From: Apostichopus japonicus
Lineage: Eukaryota > Echinodermata > Holothuroidea > Aspidochirotida > Stichopodidae
DNA: 64,000 nucleotides
Reading direction: 5' to 3'
Assembly (NCBI RefSeq): GCF_037975245.1
Contig: NC_092573.1
Coordinates: 14,156,001 to 14,220,000, forward strand
Shown here in pieces: positions 1 through 27,947 of this stretch. The notes under the pieces were generated by a model. The model worked only from the letters and a program-made list of their open reading frames with translations. It did no database searches and was not told the origin of the DNA. The position numbers and the translations under genes are program-made. How positions within the stretch are numbered: the stretch's first letter is position 1; each line of letters begins with the position of its first letter.

Positions 1-345
1 CTTTCGTTCATGCTAAGTTGAACTAGATGTGACACTGAAAATTTCAACGATTTATCTAAAAATGTGCACACTTTCACAACTTTCACCTTTTTCCTCAGAG
101 TTTGGATTTGTCTAAAAAATTCTGACTTTTGCTCTCGAATTGTCAAACTTTAATACCGAAGTTTCTGCGTTTTATCTAAAGTTTGACTATTTCAACTTTT
201 TTACTAGTTATTTCAAACGTTCGACTTATGCTATCGTACGTAAGTTGGCGCAGCATTTCATGCATTAACATCGTTAACGATCATCCTTTATTATCGGTTT
301 GAAGTCGTCAGTATCATATAGTACTGAATATACATATAGATATCA
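1..345 (+). repeat. Array-flank repeat X, copy upstream of unit A
   Basis: About 145-340 matches the reverse complement of 61430-61640, including a stretch with the palindromic string cgtacgtaag and the word tcgaacgt/acgttcga. It is AT-rich with short motifs of the type TTTGACTATTTCAACTTTT and has no coding signal. It appears to be part of the flank between array units; the other copy, next to unit D, is inverted. Confidence 0.7.
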
Positions 346-699
346 CAAAGAAACCAACATTCTTTTTTCTGTGCGCTACAATTAATAGCAATCGTTGTAG
401 CTTAACGATATCTCTTCATTATTCTTCTACTTGCTTTGAAGTCATCAATAGCATTGCAGTGTAAGTCTATTGTACATTTAGATCTTTCAAAGAGAACATT
501 ACTCGCTTCCAGTGTGTTGCGATGTAATAAACATTGCAACATTATTGTGCACTTTAGAATACTCATCCATTGTGCTAATGTCAGTAACGTTGTTTGCAAG
601 GAATGTTTGTTGAAAGTACGGGAATGTATTGCAATGAATACACATTGTACAACCGTCACGATAAATTAATTTATTTCAGAAGTAGGCTACCTAGTCATT
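346..699. other. Spacer before unit A, no gene seen
   Basis: Low-complexity AT-rich spacer. Open frames of 77 and 85 codons overlap on opposite strands here, but neither shows a domain, splice signals or a match elsewhere in the window. I see no functional element. Confidence 0.4.
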
Positions 700-764
700 G
701 GGCTCATTGGTAGAGATGTGGACTGGTAACCAGGTGTTCCGAGCTCGAGTCCATCTGAAGTTAC
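700..764 (+). repeat. tRNA-derived SINE head at the start of unit A
   Basis: The sequence resembles the 5' part of a tRNA with an A box (TTGGTAGAGATGTGG) and a B box (GAGCTCGAGTCC) about 30 nt apart, and a CTGGTAA loop that would place a GGT anticodon. The 3' acceptor strand is missing and the sequence runs on into CATCTGAAGTTAC. The same head with the same extension is at 42001 and, decayed, at 17210, so it is a repeat at the array-unit boundary and not a functional tRNA gene. Confidence 0.6.
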
Positions 765-3700
765 GTATATTTATAACAGTAGACGTGGTGGCCGGTGCTA
801 TACCGGGTAGATGAAAAACTATTGCTCTGCCGGTCGCTTGAGTCGTGCTATATGGTTCAAGTCAAACTGGGATTCGTAACGCTCTGGTGGTTGTATGACA
901 CAATTTGTGGCCTAGGATCCCGTTTTCATTTCTCCTTTGGTGGCGCAGAAAACCCGGACGGATGCGCAGAGGGTTGGTCTAGGTGGCGTGCGTGAATTCT
1001 GGATTATGACCAGGGGTTGAAACACTCTTTTCGACCGGCATGTGTGAAGCCACCTTCCACTGAATATGTGGCCTGATGAGGCACAATTCTCAAAAAACGG
1101 AATGTATGTATGCTTTTCAGAGACATTATAAAATTTTCTATTAAAATAGCGTTGAGTTTTAAGCTAGCGCCTTTTTTCATAAAGTGTTCTGTATCTCTAC
1201 TTGGTTTGTTTGTTACAGCAAAGTTGACATACTTTAGGTGGACTCAATTCAATCATTTATTGTTGACCAAGCAAAAACAATAAAACATTCATGGGGTTGA
1301 ACAGGACCGGGTCTCCAGCAACCTTAGCAAAAAAAAATTATTCGAAATATATACGCTTGTGAAACATCTGCTAGTTAAATTATGTAACACGAGGGGACAC
1401 CCTCATCGCCATCCATCTTTCCACCCCAAGAGAGAGCTTCGTTCAATACCATATTTCAACTTTAAAGATGGTTGTACTGTACTATTAGAGTTGATTGTGT
1501 CAATCCATAGAATACATGGAGTTAAACGTTCAGAGAGATTCTTTATCTTCTTCTACAATATTTATAGTTGAACAGCAAAACTATCTGTTGATCATTTTAA
1601 TGCATTGTTTAAAGATTTTTCAACTAAGTGTGCTGTCGACCTGTGTTTGTGCACGTCGGTCTTCAAAAATGGATATTGACGAATTTTCACTGACTTCTGG
1701 TTGCCGTTGCAATCTACAAGTCAATGAGTTTACATTCAGATGAACAATGAAAGCTTTGACTGTTCGTTTCCTGTTCATTTTCTGTTATGCCATCTTGTTT
1801 CGACGTGTACGACAGGTTATCTTTGCTAGGATTACTCCAATTCACACTGTGAAATGATTTCCAGTAACACTTTTCTATCTGGCTATATCCCTAAATACAT
1901 TACCAAGTCATGCTATTTTATCAAAACATTACTAGGAAAGTTGAACTTACAATTCTTTCCCAAAAAACAATAGAAGATGCAGAAGTGTTATGCACAGTAC
2001 TTGACAGATAATAACTCGCGATAATATGATGGGTAAGGTTGTTATGATAAATCTAATATGGAACCAATCAGAGAGTTGTCCATAATAACTCCCTGTTTCA
2101 ATCATCAAGTATTACTTGGCCTGATAAAAGTCACGCAAGCTTACAAAGCAACGAAAATCGCATATTAATCATTGAGTGACAATTTTTAGTAGAGCCTATG
2201 CAGTACACTTTGATGATATACTGACACTCTAGACAGGAGAAAGTTCCCAAAAAGTTAATTTCTCTTTGAAAAAGATTTTTGAGAATTTTGTTTCATGAAA
2301 AACAAAGTCAGTAGGGGGCTTTGCGAATGCAATTGTGATCAGTCCGTTCCGAATCTGGTCTTGTACCCGTAAGAAGAATGCCGATAACATTACACATTCA
2401 CCCGCTTTATAAGTTTGACCGTATTACGCCCCAACTAACACCATGTCAAATGCATATACGTTCTGCCAGACAAATTTCCCATATCCGTAATTTACAGTTT
2501 GGCAAATAAAGGTTAAAACATATGAACGACCTATGCGTGGTTGGACAGTAGTTAACAAATTGTTGTGTAAAACAATCTATTGGACTTGAGCAGGTAACTA
2601 AGGAGACTATTCGGTTGTCAACCTGTTTGCTGCCACAATCACAAGTCTTGACAGTGATCTGAAAAGAATAAACAAGGACAGTAATGACAAATCAAACAGA
2701 TTTAAGTTCCTTTCACATAATAAATCGGTCAATGAATATCATCGTCTTTTATTTCAAAAAGATTACAAAAGTTCAATTCTTTGATTGAGAAGCTCTAGAG
2801 AATGAGCTGTCGCCCTTAAAATGAAGTCAAACCTATTAAATTGTTTTCTTCATAACATTTGTTGTGAATGAAGTAAAATGAGTAAAAATTAAAAATACGG
2901 TAAGATACATTACAAAACAATAAAACACTCATGAGTGATTTTTTCTGGATAAATATTTACTCTCTGGCACAGTAGGAACTTCCAGATGACGTGTAAGAAC
3001 CAATGGTAGATGCATTTTGGGATACATCCGTGGAGGTAACACCGTGCCCTGAAGACCTCAAACCAGCGTACCATCACATGTTCTTAATATAAGTTGTCTT
3101 TAGACACATTGACTTAGACTGTATCAATTCAGAAAGAAATTTATTTCTGACCCGCTTGCAGTAAGCTTTCAAGAAAATTGCAATACAACAATTGATTTAA
3201 TTTGAAGACTCAACGGCTCTTCAAAGAGATGGATTAAAATAAAAGTGGTTATTATTCAGAAATCAGATATCATTTAATAGTATGGAAACGAGATGTCCAA
3301 AGTCATATAATTGCAATGGTCCATAGGACATATGCATATTATATAAAGGTATCGCGTAGGATATGCTTATATGTAAAAGTATCAGAGTAAGTAAGTGCTA
3401 GCACGTCACATGCAACTCTCCAGTCTTGGTACAGTTTCTTATGATGTAGTGAAACGGCAAGATTTATACATGTTGCTCATTTATACATTGTTAATGGTTT
3501 GCTTCCATTATGGCGAAACAATGAAACACTTCAGTGTGGAATTGATTGCATTGGTTAATTACGTAACACCGATCCATTGACTCACCAAAAATTGGCAAAT
3601 CTAATAAATCTACAAAATAAATGATTTGATATCCGACGAAGAGCATACATATAGTTTGAATATAAATATATCCACTGCAACATTTGGTCAATATAGTTTA

Positions 3701-3963
3701 CAACGAGGGCACATCCATCGTCTGCCAAAGCTTTGGCACTCATACGTCATGCGTAGACAGTGTGGTTACAATTACATACCGCGTTTATATTTTGTGATGT
3801 CACATAATTCTTGAACATCTGATGACATACATTCTAAATTTACGTCTTTTCTTTTGTCCAGTAATTCAACCCTAGAAGAGAGTTGCTATCCTGGATGAAA
3901 CAAGTCAAATGTTACGTCATGTATATGTAATCAAATTTCGGACAGTGTAAACTGTGCCTAGTC
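765..3963 (+). repeat. 5' flank of array unit A
   Basis: Non-coding sequence homologous in order and orientation to 17290-19680 in unit B and 43377-46430 in unit C. Shared anchors are TAGACGTGGTGGCCGGTGC, GAACAGCAAAACTATCTGTTG and GTAAGAACCAATGGTAGATG. Open frames inside it are short and differ between copies, so I call no gene. The copies carry many small indels, so the duplications are not recent. Confidence 0.8.
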
Positions 3964-4285
3964 TTAAAGAGGGGGTGAAATGGAAACATTTATATAAATC
4001 ATCGTTTTCTATACACTCGTAGCTTTCCAATGATACCAAATTCGTGTCAAACAAAGCTTGCATCCTCGAGGAATAAACGATCAAACATTCGAGGGTAATA
4101 AAACCTTTCTAAATATTGATGTATATACGGCAATGCGACGTGACGTCAGTCGAGGAACTCAGCTCACTTCCAGAACACTATGTTTACATTCTTAAACGTC
4201 TAAGAACACACAACGTTACTCTGTTACAGTGCTATGAGATTTGTAGTTTTGTTTTTACGTGAAATTTATCTCGTAACTGTTAAAT

Positions 4286-4477
4286 ATGCCGTGCCGATGT
4301 GTGGTCCCAGGCTGCTCCACCACAAGTAAAGACGGAATTAAAGTGCACGCTTTTCCAAAAGATGACAAAAATCGAAGAATTTGGACACGACTCGTTCTAA
4401 ACACTACACATAAACAATGTCACGAGTGCCTGTGGGCCTATACTATTGTCAAATTACTTGTTATGACCATAGCTTAG
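4286..4477 (+). pseudogene. THAP zinc-finger N-terminus, transposase remnant
   Basis: Starting at the ATG, the protein opens MPCRCVVPGCSTTSKDGIKV and continues HAFPKDDKNRRIWTRLV. This is the first half of a THAP (C2CH) DNA-binding domain: the paired cysteines near the start, the HxFP box and the invariant Trp. THAP domains bind DNA in cellular factors and in P-element and Kolobok transposases. The second half (Cys-x2-His and AVPF box) is absent from this 63-codon frame. It lies about 320 bp inside the left end of the TTAA-flanked element, so I read it as the N-terminal exon of that element's transposase, left by internal deletion. A splice to a lost exon is possible. Confidence 0.7.
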
Positions 4478-4869
4478 GCCTCCTTGATGCAGTAAATGAC
4501 GAATTTTTTTGGTTACCTAATATTTTGTACAAATCTTAAAGCCAGTTGGTTTTTAGAACAATCAATACTACATCTGCAATTTTTCTTTTGTGGTAAAACT
4601 GGCCTTGTGTTATGATTTTACGTAACAGTTTGATGATACAATTACACAGGCTAGCCTGTTATACAACGTCTAGTAGATAGGTCTAGACCCCATGTTACCA
4701 CGACTAGTACTATAGGATTGCACTTGCACAGAATATCACACTTTCCTTGCACTGTAAGTAAAAAATTCTAGAAACTTCGCTACGAAGTTAAGTAGCAGGA
4801 TCATTTTAAATTATAAATCATATGATGGTCTTAATAACGGTGGTTTTGTTTATGCTCAACCGACCAGTT

Positions 4870-5121
4870 TCAGGATAGTCCAACCGTTCTGCTCGGGGAC
4901 TTCGATCGGCAGCGACGCGTCTCGGCCATCGGGATCGCTTTACAATTCTTCTGCAAGGGGCTCAATTGATATGGAAAAACACCGATATCTTCATCACCCT
5001 TGAAAACTATTTTTTTCATCTTCTTCTTCAAGAAAATCATTTTCGTCATGGCTTTACGAAGTTTCTGAGAGGTTATTTCCATTTCCTCGGAATCGGAAGA
5101 TTCGAGAAAACACATGTTCAA
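4870..5121 (-). CDS. Possible minus-strand ORF in the TTAA element
   Basis: An 83-codon frame opens with an acidic serine cluster (ESSDSEEME) followed by a lysine-rich segment (FLKKKMKK). It lies convergent to the THAP start inside the same transposon. I recognise no family. A second minus-strand frame overlaps its start region and reaches the right terminal repeat. It could be chance; it is listed because the other THAP remnant in the window (56776) is also paired with a minus-strand coding remnant. Confidence 0.15.
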   Translation of the reverse strand: MNMCFLESSDSEEMEITSQKLRKAMTKMIFLKKKMKKIVFKGDEDIGVFPYQLSPLQKNCKAIPMAETRRCRSKSPSRTVGLS

Positions 5122-5880
5122 TTGATGAGCAAAGTGTTGTGATTATATGTAGTAAACTGTATGACGCCGTATCGGTAAAAAACGGGGAGTCGGCTTTGGC
5201 TGAAATGGTTTCTTTGATGACGTCATATGAACTGCGATGGGCCGCTTTGAATTGTTTATGAGTGGCAGCTGGAGAGGTCTCTAGGGAATACTTTGACAGC
5301 AAATTGCTGGCGTTTGAAGCCGCATTTACGGAAAGTTGTGCATGGGTGGTGTTATAATTATGTAGATAAACCATTCCAAGACATGAAACCCACCACTTCA
5401 TAACCTCTTTAATGAAGCGTTCACGAAATTAACCATTTTACAGCAGACATAGACATCTTGTAGAGACAATCTCTTGGATGTTCTGTTCATCTTTGTGCCA
5501 CATTTGAATGTTGAACTAAGACCAATTGGCTAAATACACTAGTTGTTTCCGGTACTGCTATGTATAATACCATAGTTGGAATGTACTGCTCAGTCGAGAT
5601 ACATCCTGCTTCCCGTATGAGTTACAGTGACGCATCACATAGAAGAACTTAGCTTATTACACAAAAACCGTCTAATTCATTCATCACTTCAAACAGTGAT
5701 AGACGTGAAGCGACAACCTTAATATCCTCCCGGTGGAAGTCAAAAGCGATAAGCATACTGATCAAGACTGCTAAACCATTACATTCATGATTATACCAGT
5801 TCAGATATAGTTGACCTCCTGTAGTCTGCTTTTCAATGAATATGGTGGACGTAATGACTCTGAATTCAGTTCCTAAATCG

Positions 5881-13780
<7,900 letters not shown>

Positions 13781-13781
<1 letters not shown>

Positions 13782-13786
13782 ATAAA
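13781..13786 (+). terminator. Possible AATAAA polyadenylation signal, copy A
   Basis: A canonical AATAAA hexamer overlaps the conserved stop codon. At the matching position copies B and C read CATAAA. Its nearness to the stop is unusual, so the true site may be further downstream. Confidence 0.3.
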
Positions 13787-13799
13787 GACACACCAAAAT

Positions 13800-16700
13800 G
13801 GTGGACTACCAGTAAAACATAGCCACCTTGTTTTACCATATCTAGTTGGAATGGATATAGTCCATTGTATTGCATAGGGTTAGTCTATGATGATATATGT
13901 TGTGAAACGGGTTTTAAAAAATATTTTTTATAGCTTGCTAAGCGTCAGTCACATTTGGATATGACCTACGACCGCATAAGAGGTGTTACTTTCTATTGTA
14001 GCTATGAACATTAAACTAGCCTTTGGTCAACAACATTTGCCTAAAGCTGAAGAAGCTAAAGAGGAGGCAAATCTTTCAATTGGCCATCTTTGGTAGTAAT
14101 AGTTAACTGAATCTATTATCAGCAGACTATTGGTGCATGAATAGCCACTTGACGGCATTTATATGAACCACTACAGTTCCTTGTTTTAATGGAGGGAAAG
14201 TAGAATCTGTTATTATCAAGTTTTGGTATTTAAACGCAACAGGTTGATTTAAAGAAATTGTCTGGTGGAAATTTTGACACATTATCCTTGTAGTTATTAT
14301 TTTTTTCTTTCTAACCATTTGAAAATTGTCCCCATTCGACATTTTCTTCTTGTAGAAATCTGGTTTTCCAATAGTTTCTCACCAAAAGCACCGTTTGTTC
14401 GAACGCATCAATTTGGTGATTGACGTAGTGCAGGCAAATAGGCAAACTTGAGCGACTTGAAGTTAGCACTCCTGTTTCCGCAGCAAATACACTCTCGTGT
14501 GTACACGCACAGGTGATTGCCTATTATCAATACGTTCATATCGCGAGCGTATACAGCGTACTATACCATGCCCAGTTGGTATACGTACGTAGCGTTGCAC
14601 ATACTACACTCTCGCACTCAAACCACAGTACATAAACTGTTCTTTGAAATCGCTGATATAAAATTTACGGATCAACTTGACAGTAAAAGGAAACTTGAGA
14701 GGTATTCGGAACACCGAAATAACTTGGCTGAACCACTTGGCGGAATCGATGTCAGGGCAGAACGTAGTACCGAGAAGCTTAGGCTCGCAGAACTGTCCGA
14801 TTGTAAACGTTAGAGCAGCCTACATGCGAACATTCTTCGCATTGGAGCTGAACATCGCAATGTAAACAACGAAGAGTCTGCTGTTCAAACTTATCTTGTG
14901 TTACACAAAGACCACGAAACCACTGATCTACTACATATATATATGGCGGCTTAAGGAGTTTTTAAAAACATATCTAATTTATAAGAAATTTCACCAACAA
15001 TTAAGGAAGAAATTAAGCTTAATACAAACGCGCTTTTTGCTGTGATTAATGTAGGTACTGTATGGAACGTGGGTTATGTCGCAATCTGCATTTGCGAAGA
15101 TGACGTTTCACTGTCAAACGCAAAATTAGCGTTCTCATACTTCGACAACATGTTTGGAAAATAATTCTTACGGCTACTAGACATTCCTTTTAAGCCTAAC
15201 AAAGAGAGGGTTCTAGTTTTACTCAGATATGACTAAAAGAAAGATGTGATATACTGCTTTTTATCAGATACGTTCGTCATGTTTTACCGAGGGTGCCGTG
15301 CAGGTGTTCTTTTCTCTCGGGTTTCTTTCAAGACAGCTTTATAATTAGTTACGTTTATCGGTCACCGACTCTTGTAAAATATAACCTTTCTTTATGTTTT
15401 TTATATCCAAAAATAATAAGCGTATATTAAATAACAAGTAATGAATGTTTCCATTAATTTCTATCAAAGACACTTTCTTGGGGGTTTACGAGTATTAATC
15501 ATGCAATTCACAAATCTCGAATTTTCAAATTGATCGATATTGCCTTTGTTATTAAGAATCCAACCTGCAGACTAACGGTACACAGTATAGTCAAAACAAG
15601 GAACAAATTGGTTATAGGATCTAAATATTGAATTGAATTGCCATTTACTACAATCAACTCAAAAAGCTACTGGTTTAAAAAAAATCATTAATATTCTTTC
15701 GTGCGAGTGTATTGACCGTTTTAGTTTAACTTCTGAGACTTGAAATTAACGTGCGCTCCTTTGAATAATATTGTTACATTGTTTTTGCCTGAAGTATATT
15801 GCACAGCATGTTTTTGGTGAAATTGTCTCAAAATAAAAAATAAAAAAAAATACATGGGAAAATAAAGTAAAATTGCAGTTTTATAGTATTTGATAAGCTA
15901 CTTACAATAAAAAATGACTTTATTGACAATAGAAAGATTATAAAATATATGTTTATTGATACAAGGACATAGTATGTCTTTCTTTCTATTGTTTGTTCCA
16001 AATGTTGCCAAATTCGAGTAGTACAAAGGTTTTTTTATTACTTGTGTATAAGCTTAACGTTAGAAGGAAGATACATCAGCTGTATTCTCCATTGATTTGA
16101 TTCTTACCACATATATTTAGAAAGAAACCACACAATGACATCTATCTTGAACGGTAATAGTCTGCTTAAATGTATACTCAGGGCTCTACCTATTCCCTAT
16201 ACATTGGAATGCCATTGCGATTACCAGTGATACCAATGTTAATGCGACAACTTTAAAAGGAACGTACTATATATCATAGGATTTAATCAGATTCGTTGTA
16301 CAAAGTTGCTGCACGAGGTTCTTAGGAAACATATTGTACTGACAAAAAGTAAATGTGAATAACAGCTGGAAAGTAGTGAATATACTAGCATGCCCACTTA
16401 TATGATGTATATAAGAGTAGTTTAATGGACTATAAAGGTAAATAAGTTTGTTTTATAACTTTTAGATTTATACGTGGATGAATGCGAATATAAATCTAAT
16501 CGAGCTTTACGAACCGATAAACTGAAAGTTGTAGCAAAGTACCCTCATTCAAAGGTCAAAACGACAGAGTGTGAAGTAAGTAAAATCACATAATGCCAAT
16601 GTGCTCCCAAGACAACATCATAGATTACTTGAAGTTCCCTTTGCAACACTGAAATTTGGAATACTATGTGAAAACTGACGGCTTGTAGGATATTTATTTG

Positions 16701-16870
16701 AACTTGGGCACTATACTCTTAGATTAGTTTCCAAAATCTATAGGCCTAAGAAAATTATTGTCTCTGAACTCTTCCTGGCGCTTTCCTTAACAACATATTA
16801 CACAGACCCATATGTCTTGAACGCATCTTCTCGATCATAGCTAATCATGTAACCAATAAAGATATATGTT
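13800..16870 (+). repeat. 3' flank of unit A with a copy-specific 0.9-kb segment
   Basis: 13930-14250 and 15190-16870 are homologous to 27600-27770 plus 31460-32540 (unit B) and 54440-56060 (unit C). The segment about 14255-15190 is absent from both and is either an insertion in A or a shared loss. It contains no recognised domain; its 98-codon frame at 14517 has no family resemblance that I can see. Confidence 0.6.
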
Positions 16871-17164
16871 TAGGGCATGAATTGTGCAAAATTGATTGTT
16901 TCGTAGTTTAAATGAGTCTAATACTGGTCATAAAAAATAAAAATAAAAATAACTGCAAATTTAATTTTTCAAAGTTAAAATTTAAAATGTTTAAAAAAAA
17001 TAAATAAATAAATTTAAAATTTTTTAAAAAAATTGTTTTTAAAAATTTTCACTTGTCGGACTCGTAGTTCAACGTGTAACAGCTTTTCAGTAATTACTGT
17101 ACCAACTGTAATACATGTTACCGTGTTGCGAACACAGCGCAGTAGTTACTGATGCACGGTTGTG
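16870..17164. other. A/T-rich low-complexity junction between units A and B
   Basis: A stretch of AAAAATAAAAATAAA and related runs. It opens with TAATACTGGTCATAAAAA, the same words that start flank block Y at 41090 and, inverted, near 63250. It thus appears to be the eroded edge of that block. No gene. Confidence 0.5.
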
Positions 17165-17209
17165 GAACATGAATAGTAGTTACTGTACCACTACTAGCTA
17201 TGAGTATCG

Positions 17210-17237
17210 GGTGCTCGAATCCATCTGAAGTTACTTT
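17210..17237 (+). repeat. Decayed SINE B box at start of unit B
   Basis: GGTGCTCGAATCCATCTGAAGTTAC matches the B-box end of the SINE heads at 700 and 42001; the A-box half is unrecognisable. It marks the same unit boundary. Confidence 0.5.
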
Positions 17238-20106
17238 ATGCAAAACTGCTTTTCCTTTTCACACACTTCTCTTTGAAGTCTTTATGTATTAAATTAAACC
17301 GTATATATATTTTTAACAGCGGACGTGGTGGCCGGTGCTATACGGGGTTGATGAAAAACTTGCTCTGCCGGTTGCTTGAGTCGTGCTATATGGTTCAAGT
17401 CAAACTGGGATTCGTAACGCTCTGGTGGTAGTATGACACAATTTGTGGCCTAGGATCCCGTGCCCATTTCTCCTTTGATGGCGCAAAAAAAACCCGGCCG
17501 GATGCGCAGACGGTCGGTCTAGGTGGCGTGCGTGAATCCTTGTTTATGGCCAGGGGGTTGAAACACTCTTTTCGACCGGCATCTGTGAAGGCACCTTCCA
17601 TTGAATATGTCGCCTGATGAGTCACTATTCTCCTAAAACGGAATATATGTATGCATTTAAGAGACATATTAACATTTTCTATTAAAATAGCGTTGTGTTT
17701 TAAACTAGCGCCCTTTTTTCACAAAGTGTTCTGTATCTCTACTTGGTTTGTTTGTTACAGCAAAGTTGACATACTGTAGGTGGACTCAATTCAATCATTT
17801 ATTTTTGGCCAAGAAAAAACAATAAAACATTCATGGGGATGAACAGGCCCGGAGTCTCCAGCAACCTTAGCCAAAAAATAATTTATTCGACATATATACG
17901 CTTGTGAAACATACGCTAGTTAAATTATATAACACGAGGGGACACCCTCATCGCCATCCCTCTTTCCACCCCAAGAGAGAGCTTCGTTCAATATCATTAT
18001 TCAAATTTAAAGATTGTTGTACTATTAGAGTTGACTGTATCAATCCATAGAATACATGGGGTTAAACGTTCAGAGAGATTCTTCTTCTACAATATTCAAA
18101 GTTGAACAGCAAAACTATCTGTTGATCATATTTTTGGAATGCTTGAAGATTTTCAACGAAGTGTGCTGTCGAACTGTGTTTGTGCACGTCGGTCTTCAAA
18201 AATGGATATTGACGAATGTCACTGACTTCTGGTTGCCGTTGCAATCTACAAGTCAATGAGTTTACATTCAGATGAACAATGAAAGCTTTGACTGTTCGTT
18301 TCCTGTTCATTTTCTATTATGTCATCTTGTTTCGACGTGTACGACAGGTTATCTTTGCTAGGATTACTCCAATTGACACTGTAAAAAACTGACTTCCAAT
18401 AACACTATTCTATCTGGCTATATCCCTAAATACATAACCAAGTAATGCTATTCCATCAAAAAATAACTAGGAAAAGTTGATATTACATTTCTTTCCCAAT
18501 AAACAATAGAAGACGCGGAAGTGCTATGCACAGTACTTGCCGGATAATAACTCGCGATAATATGATGAGTAGACAGGTTGTTATAATAAATCTCGTATGG
18601 TTTCAATCAGGGAGTTGTCCATAATAACTCCCTGTTCCAATCCCTATACAAGTATTACTTGGCCTGGTAAAAGTCACGCAAGCTTACAAAGCAACGAAAA
18701 TTGCAGATTAATCATTGAGTGACAATTCTTAATAGAGCCTATGCAGTACACTTTGATGATATACTGACACTCTAGACAGGAGTAAGTTCCCAAAATGCTA
18801 ATTTCTCTTTGAAAAATATTTTTGAGATTGTTGTTTCATGAAAAACGAAGTCAACAAGGGGCATGGGCGAATGCAATTGTGATCAGCGCGTTCCGAATCT
18901 GGTCTTGTATCCGTACGAAGAATGCCGATAATATAACACATTCACCCGCTTTATAATTCTCGACCGTATTGCGCCCTGACTAACACCATGTCAAATGCAT
19001 ATACGTTCTGCCAGACAAATTTCCCATATCCGTAATTTACAGTTTGGCAAGTAAAGGTTAAACCATATGAACGAACTATGCGTGCTCGGTGAGTAGTTTA
19101 CAAATTGTCGTGTAAAACAATCTATTGGACTTGAGCAGGTAACTAATGATTCTATTCGGTTGCCAATGTGTTTGCTACCACAATCACAAGTCTTGACAGT
19201 GATCTGAAAAGAATAAACAAAGACAGTAATGGTACATCAAAGACATTTAAGTTCCTTCCACCTAATAAATCGGTCAATGAATATCATCGTCTTTAATTTC
19301 AAAAAGGTTACAAAAGTTCAATTCTTCGATTGAGAAGCTCTAGACAATGAGCTGTTGCCCTTAAAATGAAGGTCAAACCTATAAACTTTTTTTCTTCATC
19401 ACTTGTTGTGAATGAAGTAAAATGAGGTAAATAAAGGACCCAATATCGGTAAGATATATTACAAGACAATAAAACGCTCATGAGTGATTTTTTCTGGATA
19501 AATATATATTATCTGGCACAGTAGGAACTTCCAGATGACGTGTAAGAACCAGTGGTAGATGCATTCTGGGATACATCCGTGGAGGTAACACCGTGCTCTG
19601 AAGACCTCAAACCAGCGTACCATCACATGGTCTAATTATAAGTTGTCTGTAGACGCATAAACTTAGAATGTAACTTAGACATCTTGTAGAGACAATCTCT
19701 TGGATGTTCTGTTCCTCTTTGTGCCACATTTGAATGTTGAACTAAGACCAATTGGCTAAATACACTAGTTGTTTCCCGTACTGCTATGTATAATACCATA
19801 GTTGGAATGTACTGCTCAGTCGAGATACATCCTGCTTCCCGTATGTGTTACAGTGACGCATCACATAGAAGAACTTAGCTTATTACACAAAAACCGTCTA
19901 ATTCATTCATCACTTCAAACAGTGATAGACGTGAAGCGACAACCTTAATATCCTCCCGGTTGAAGTCAAAAGCGATAAGCATACTGATCAAGACGGCTAA
20001 ACCATTACATTCATGATTATACCAGTTCAGCTATAGTTGACCTCCTGTAGTCTGCTTTTCAATGAATATGGTGGACGTAATGACTCTGAATTCAGTTCCT
20101 AAATCG
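17238..20106 (+). repeat. 5' flank of array unit B
   Basis: Homologous to the 5' flank of unit A, but everything matching A 3120-5440 (including the Kolobok-like element and the segment before it) is missing: the sequence passes from ...ACTTAGAATGTAACTTAG straight into ACATCTTGTAGAGACAATC near 19678. No gene is called; short open frames are not conserved between copies. Confidence 0.75.
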
Positions 20107-27093
<6,987 letters not shown>

Positions 27094-27822
27094 AGACAAA
27101 CCAAAATGGCGGACTACCAGTAAAACATAGCCATCTAACATATCTAGTTAGAATGGATCTAGTCCTTTGTACTGCATAGGGTTAATCTATAATGATATAT
27201 ATGTTACGTTGGGTTGTAATTTTGACCAAATCATGTTACATTCACACAAAATATATAGGCATATATATACACCCATACAGACCTGCTAATATAACACTGA
27301 TGTATGCGCTAACGATATAGTCATGTGTTTTTACCGATGATGCAGTTTTCACCGATATAATCTAGCTAAAACAAAAGAAGCTTTTGTTTCCTAGGAATTT
27401 CTATTATCCCTTTTGCCGAAAAGATTTGGGCAGTTAGTCTTAATATTTTATATCCCCAGAAGCCCCCACCAAACAAAATGAAGAAATTTTAGACGTCATA
27501 TTTGGCTTTTCATTAGGTCTACACGTAATGCTGTGCTCCTCTATGTTTACATTTTGTGTGTGGTTGAAAGGGTCGTGATACGGATTTTCAAAATATTTGT
27601 TATAGCTTGCTAAGTGTCAGTCACATTTGGATATGACCTACGACGCATACAAAGGTGTTAATTTCTATTGTAGCTATGAAGTTACATTAAATTAGCCTTT
27701 GGTCAACAACATTTGCCTAAAGCTGAGGAAGCTAAAGAGAAAGCGAAACTTGTTATTGGCCATATTCAGTAGTAATACAGGCGCGTATCCAGGGGGGCGT
27801 TGGGGGCGCGCGCCCCCCGGCT

Positions 27823-27947
27823 AAGAAAAAGAGGAGAGAAAAAAAAAGAAGAAAAAAGGGAAAAAAGAGGGGGGAAAAAGAGGAGGAAGGAGAGGAAGGA
27901 AGGGAAAAGAAAAAGAAGAAAGAGAGAAAAAGGAGAAAAGGAGGGAG
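27823..27947 (+). repeat. 125-nt uninterrupted polypurine tract
   Basis: Only A and G occur for 125 positions, with GAA/GGAAGG-type runs. Such homopurine tracts can form triplex (H-DNA). The Lys/Arg/Glu-rich open frame across it, and the Ser/Phe/Leu-rich frame opposite, are composition artefacts. Confidence 0.85.

Larger units (their letters stand above)
3968..5408 (+). mobile_element. Kolobok-like TTAA DNA transposon, internally deleted
   Basis: Units C and D have a continuous sequence (TAGTCTTAACGAAG...GTTCACG) where unit A is interrupted by 1441 bp. The insert is bounded by TTAA on both sides (3964-3967 and 5409-5412) and has imperfect terminal inverted repeats: AGAGGGGGTGAAATGG at the left and, on the reverse strand, AGAGGTTATGAAGTGG at the right (12/16). 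It carries the start of a THAP domain. A TTAA target plus a THAP-bearing protein is the known signature of the Kolobok superfamily; piggyBac also uses TTAA but lacks THAP. The length is too short for a full transposase. Confidence 0.75.

Noticed and set aside
14517-14865. 98-codon frame in the A-specific 3' segment
   Set aside because: Two overlapping frames in different registers, no domain, and the segment is missing from units B and C.
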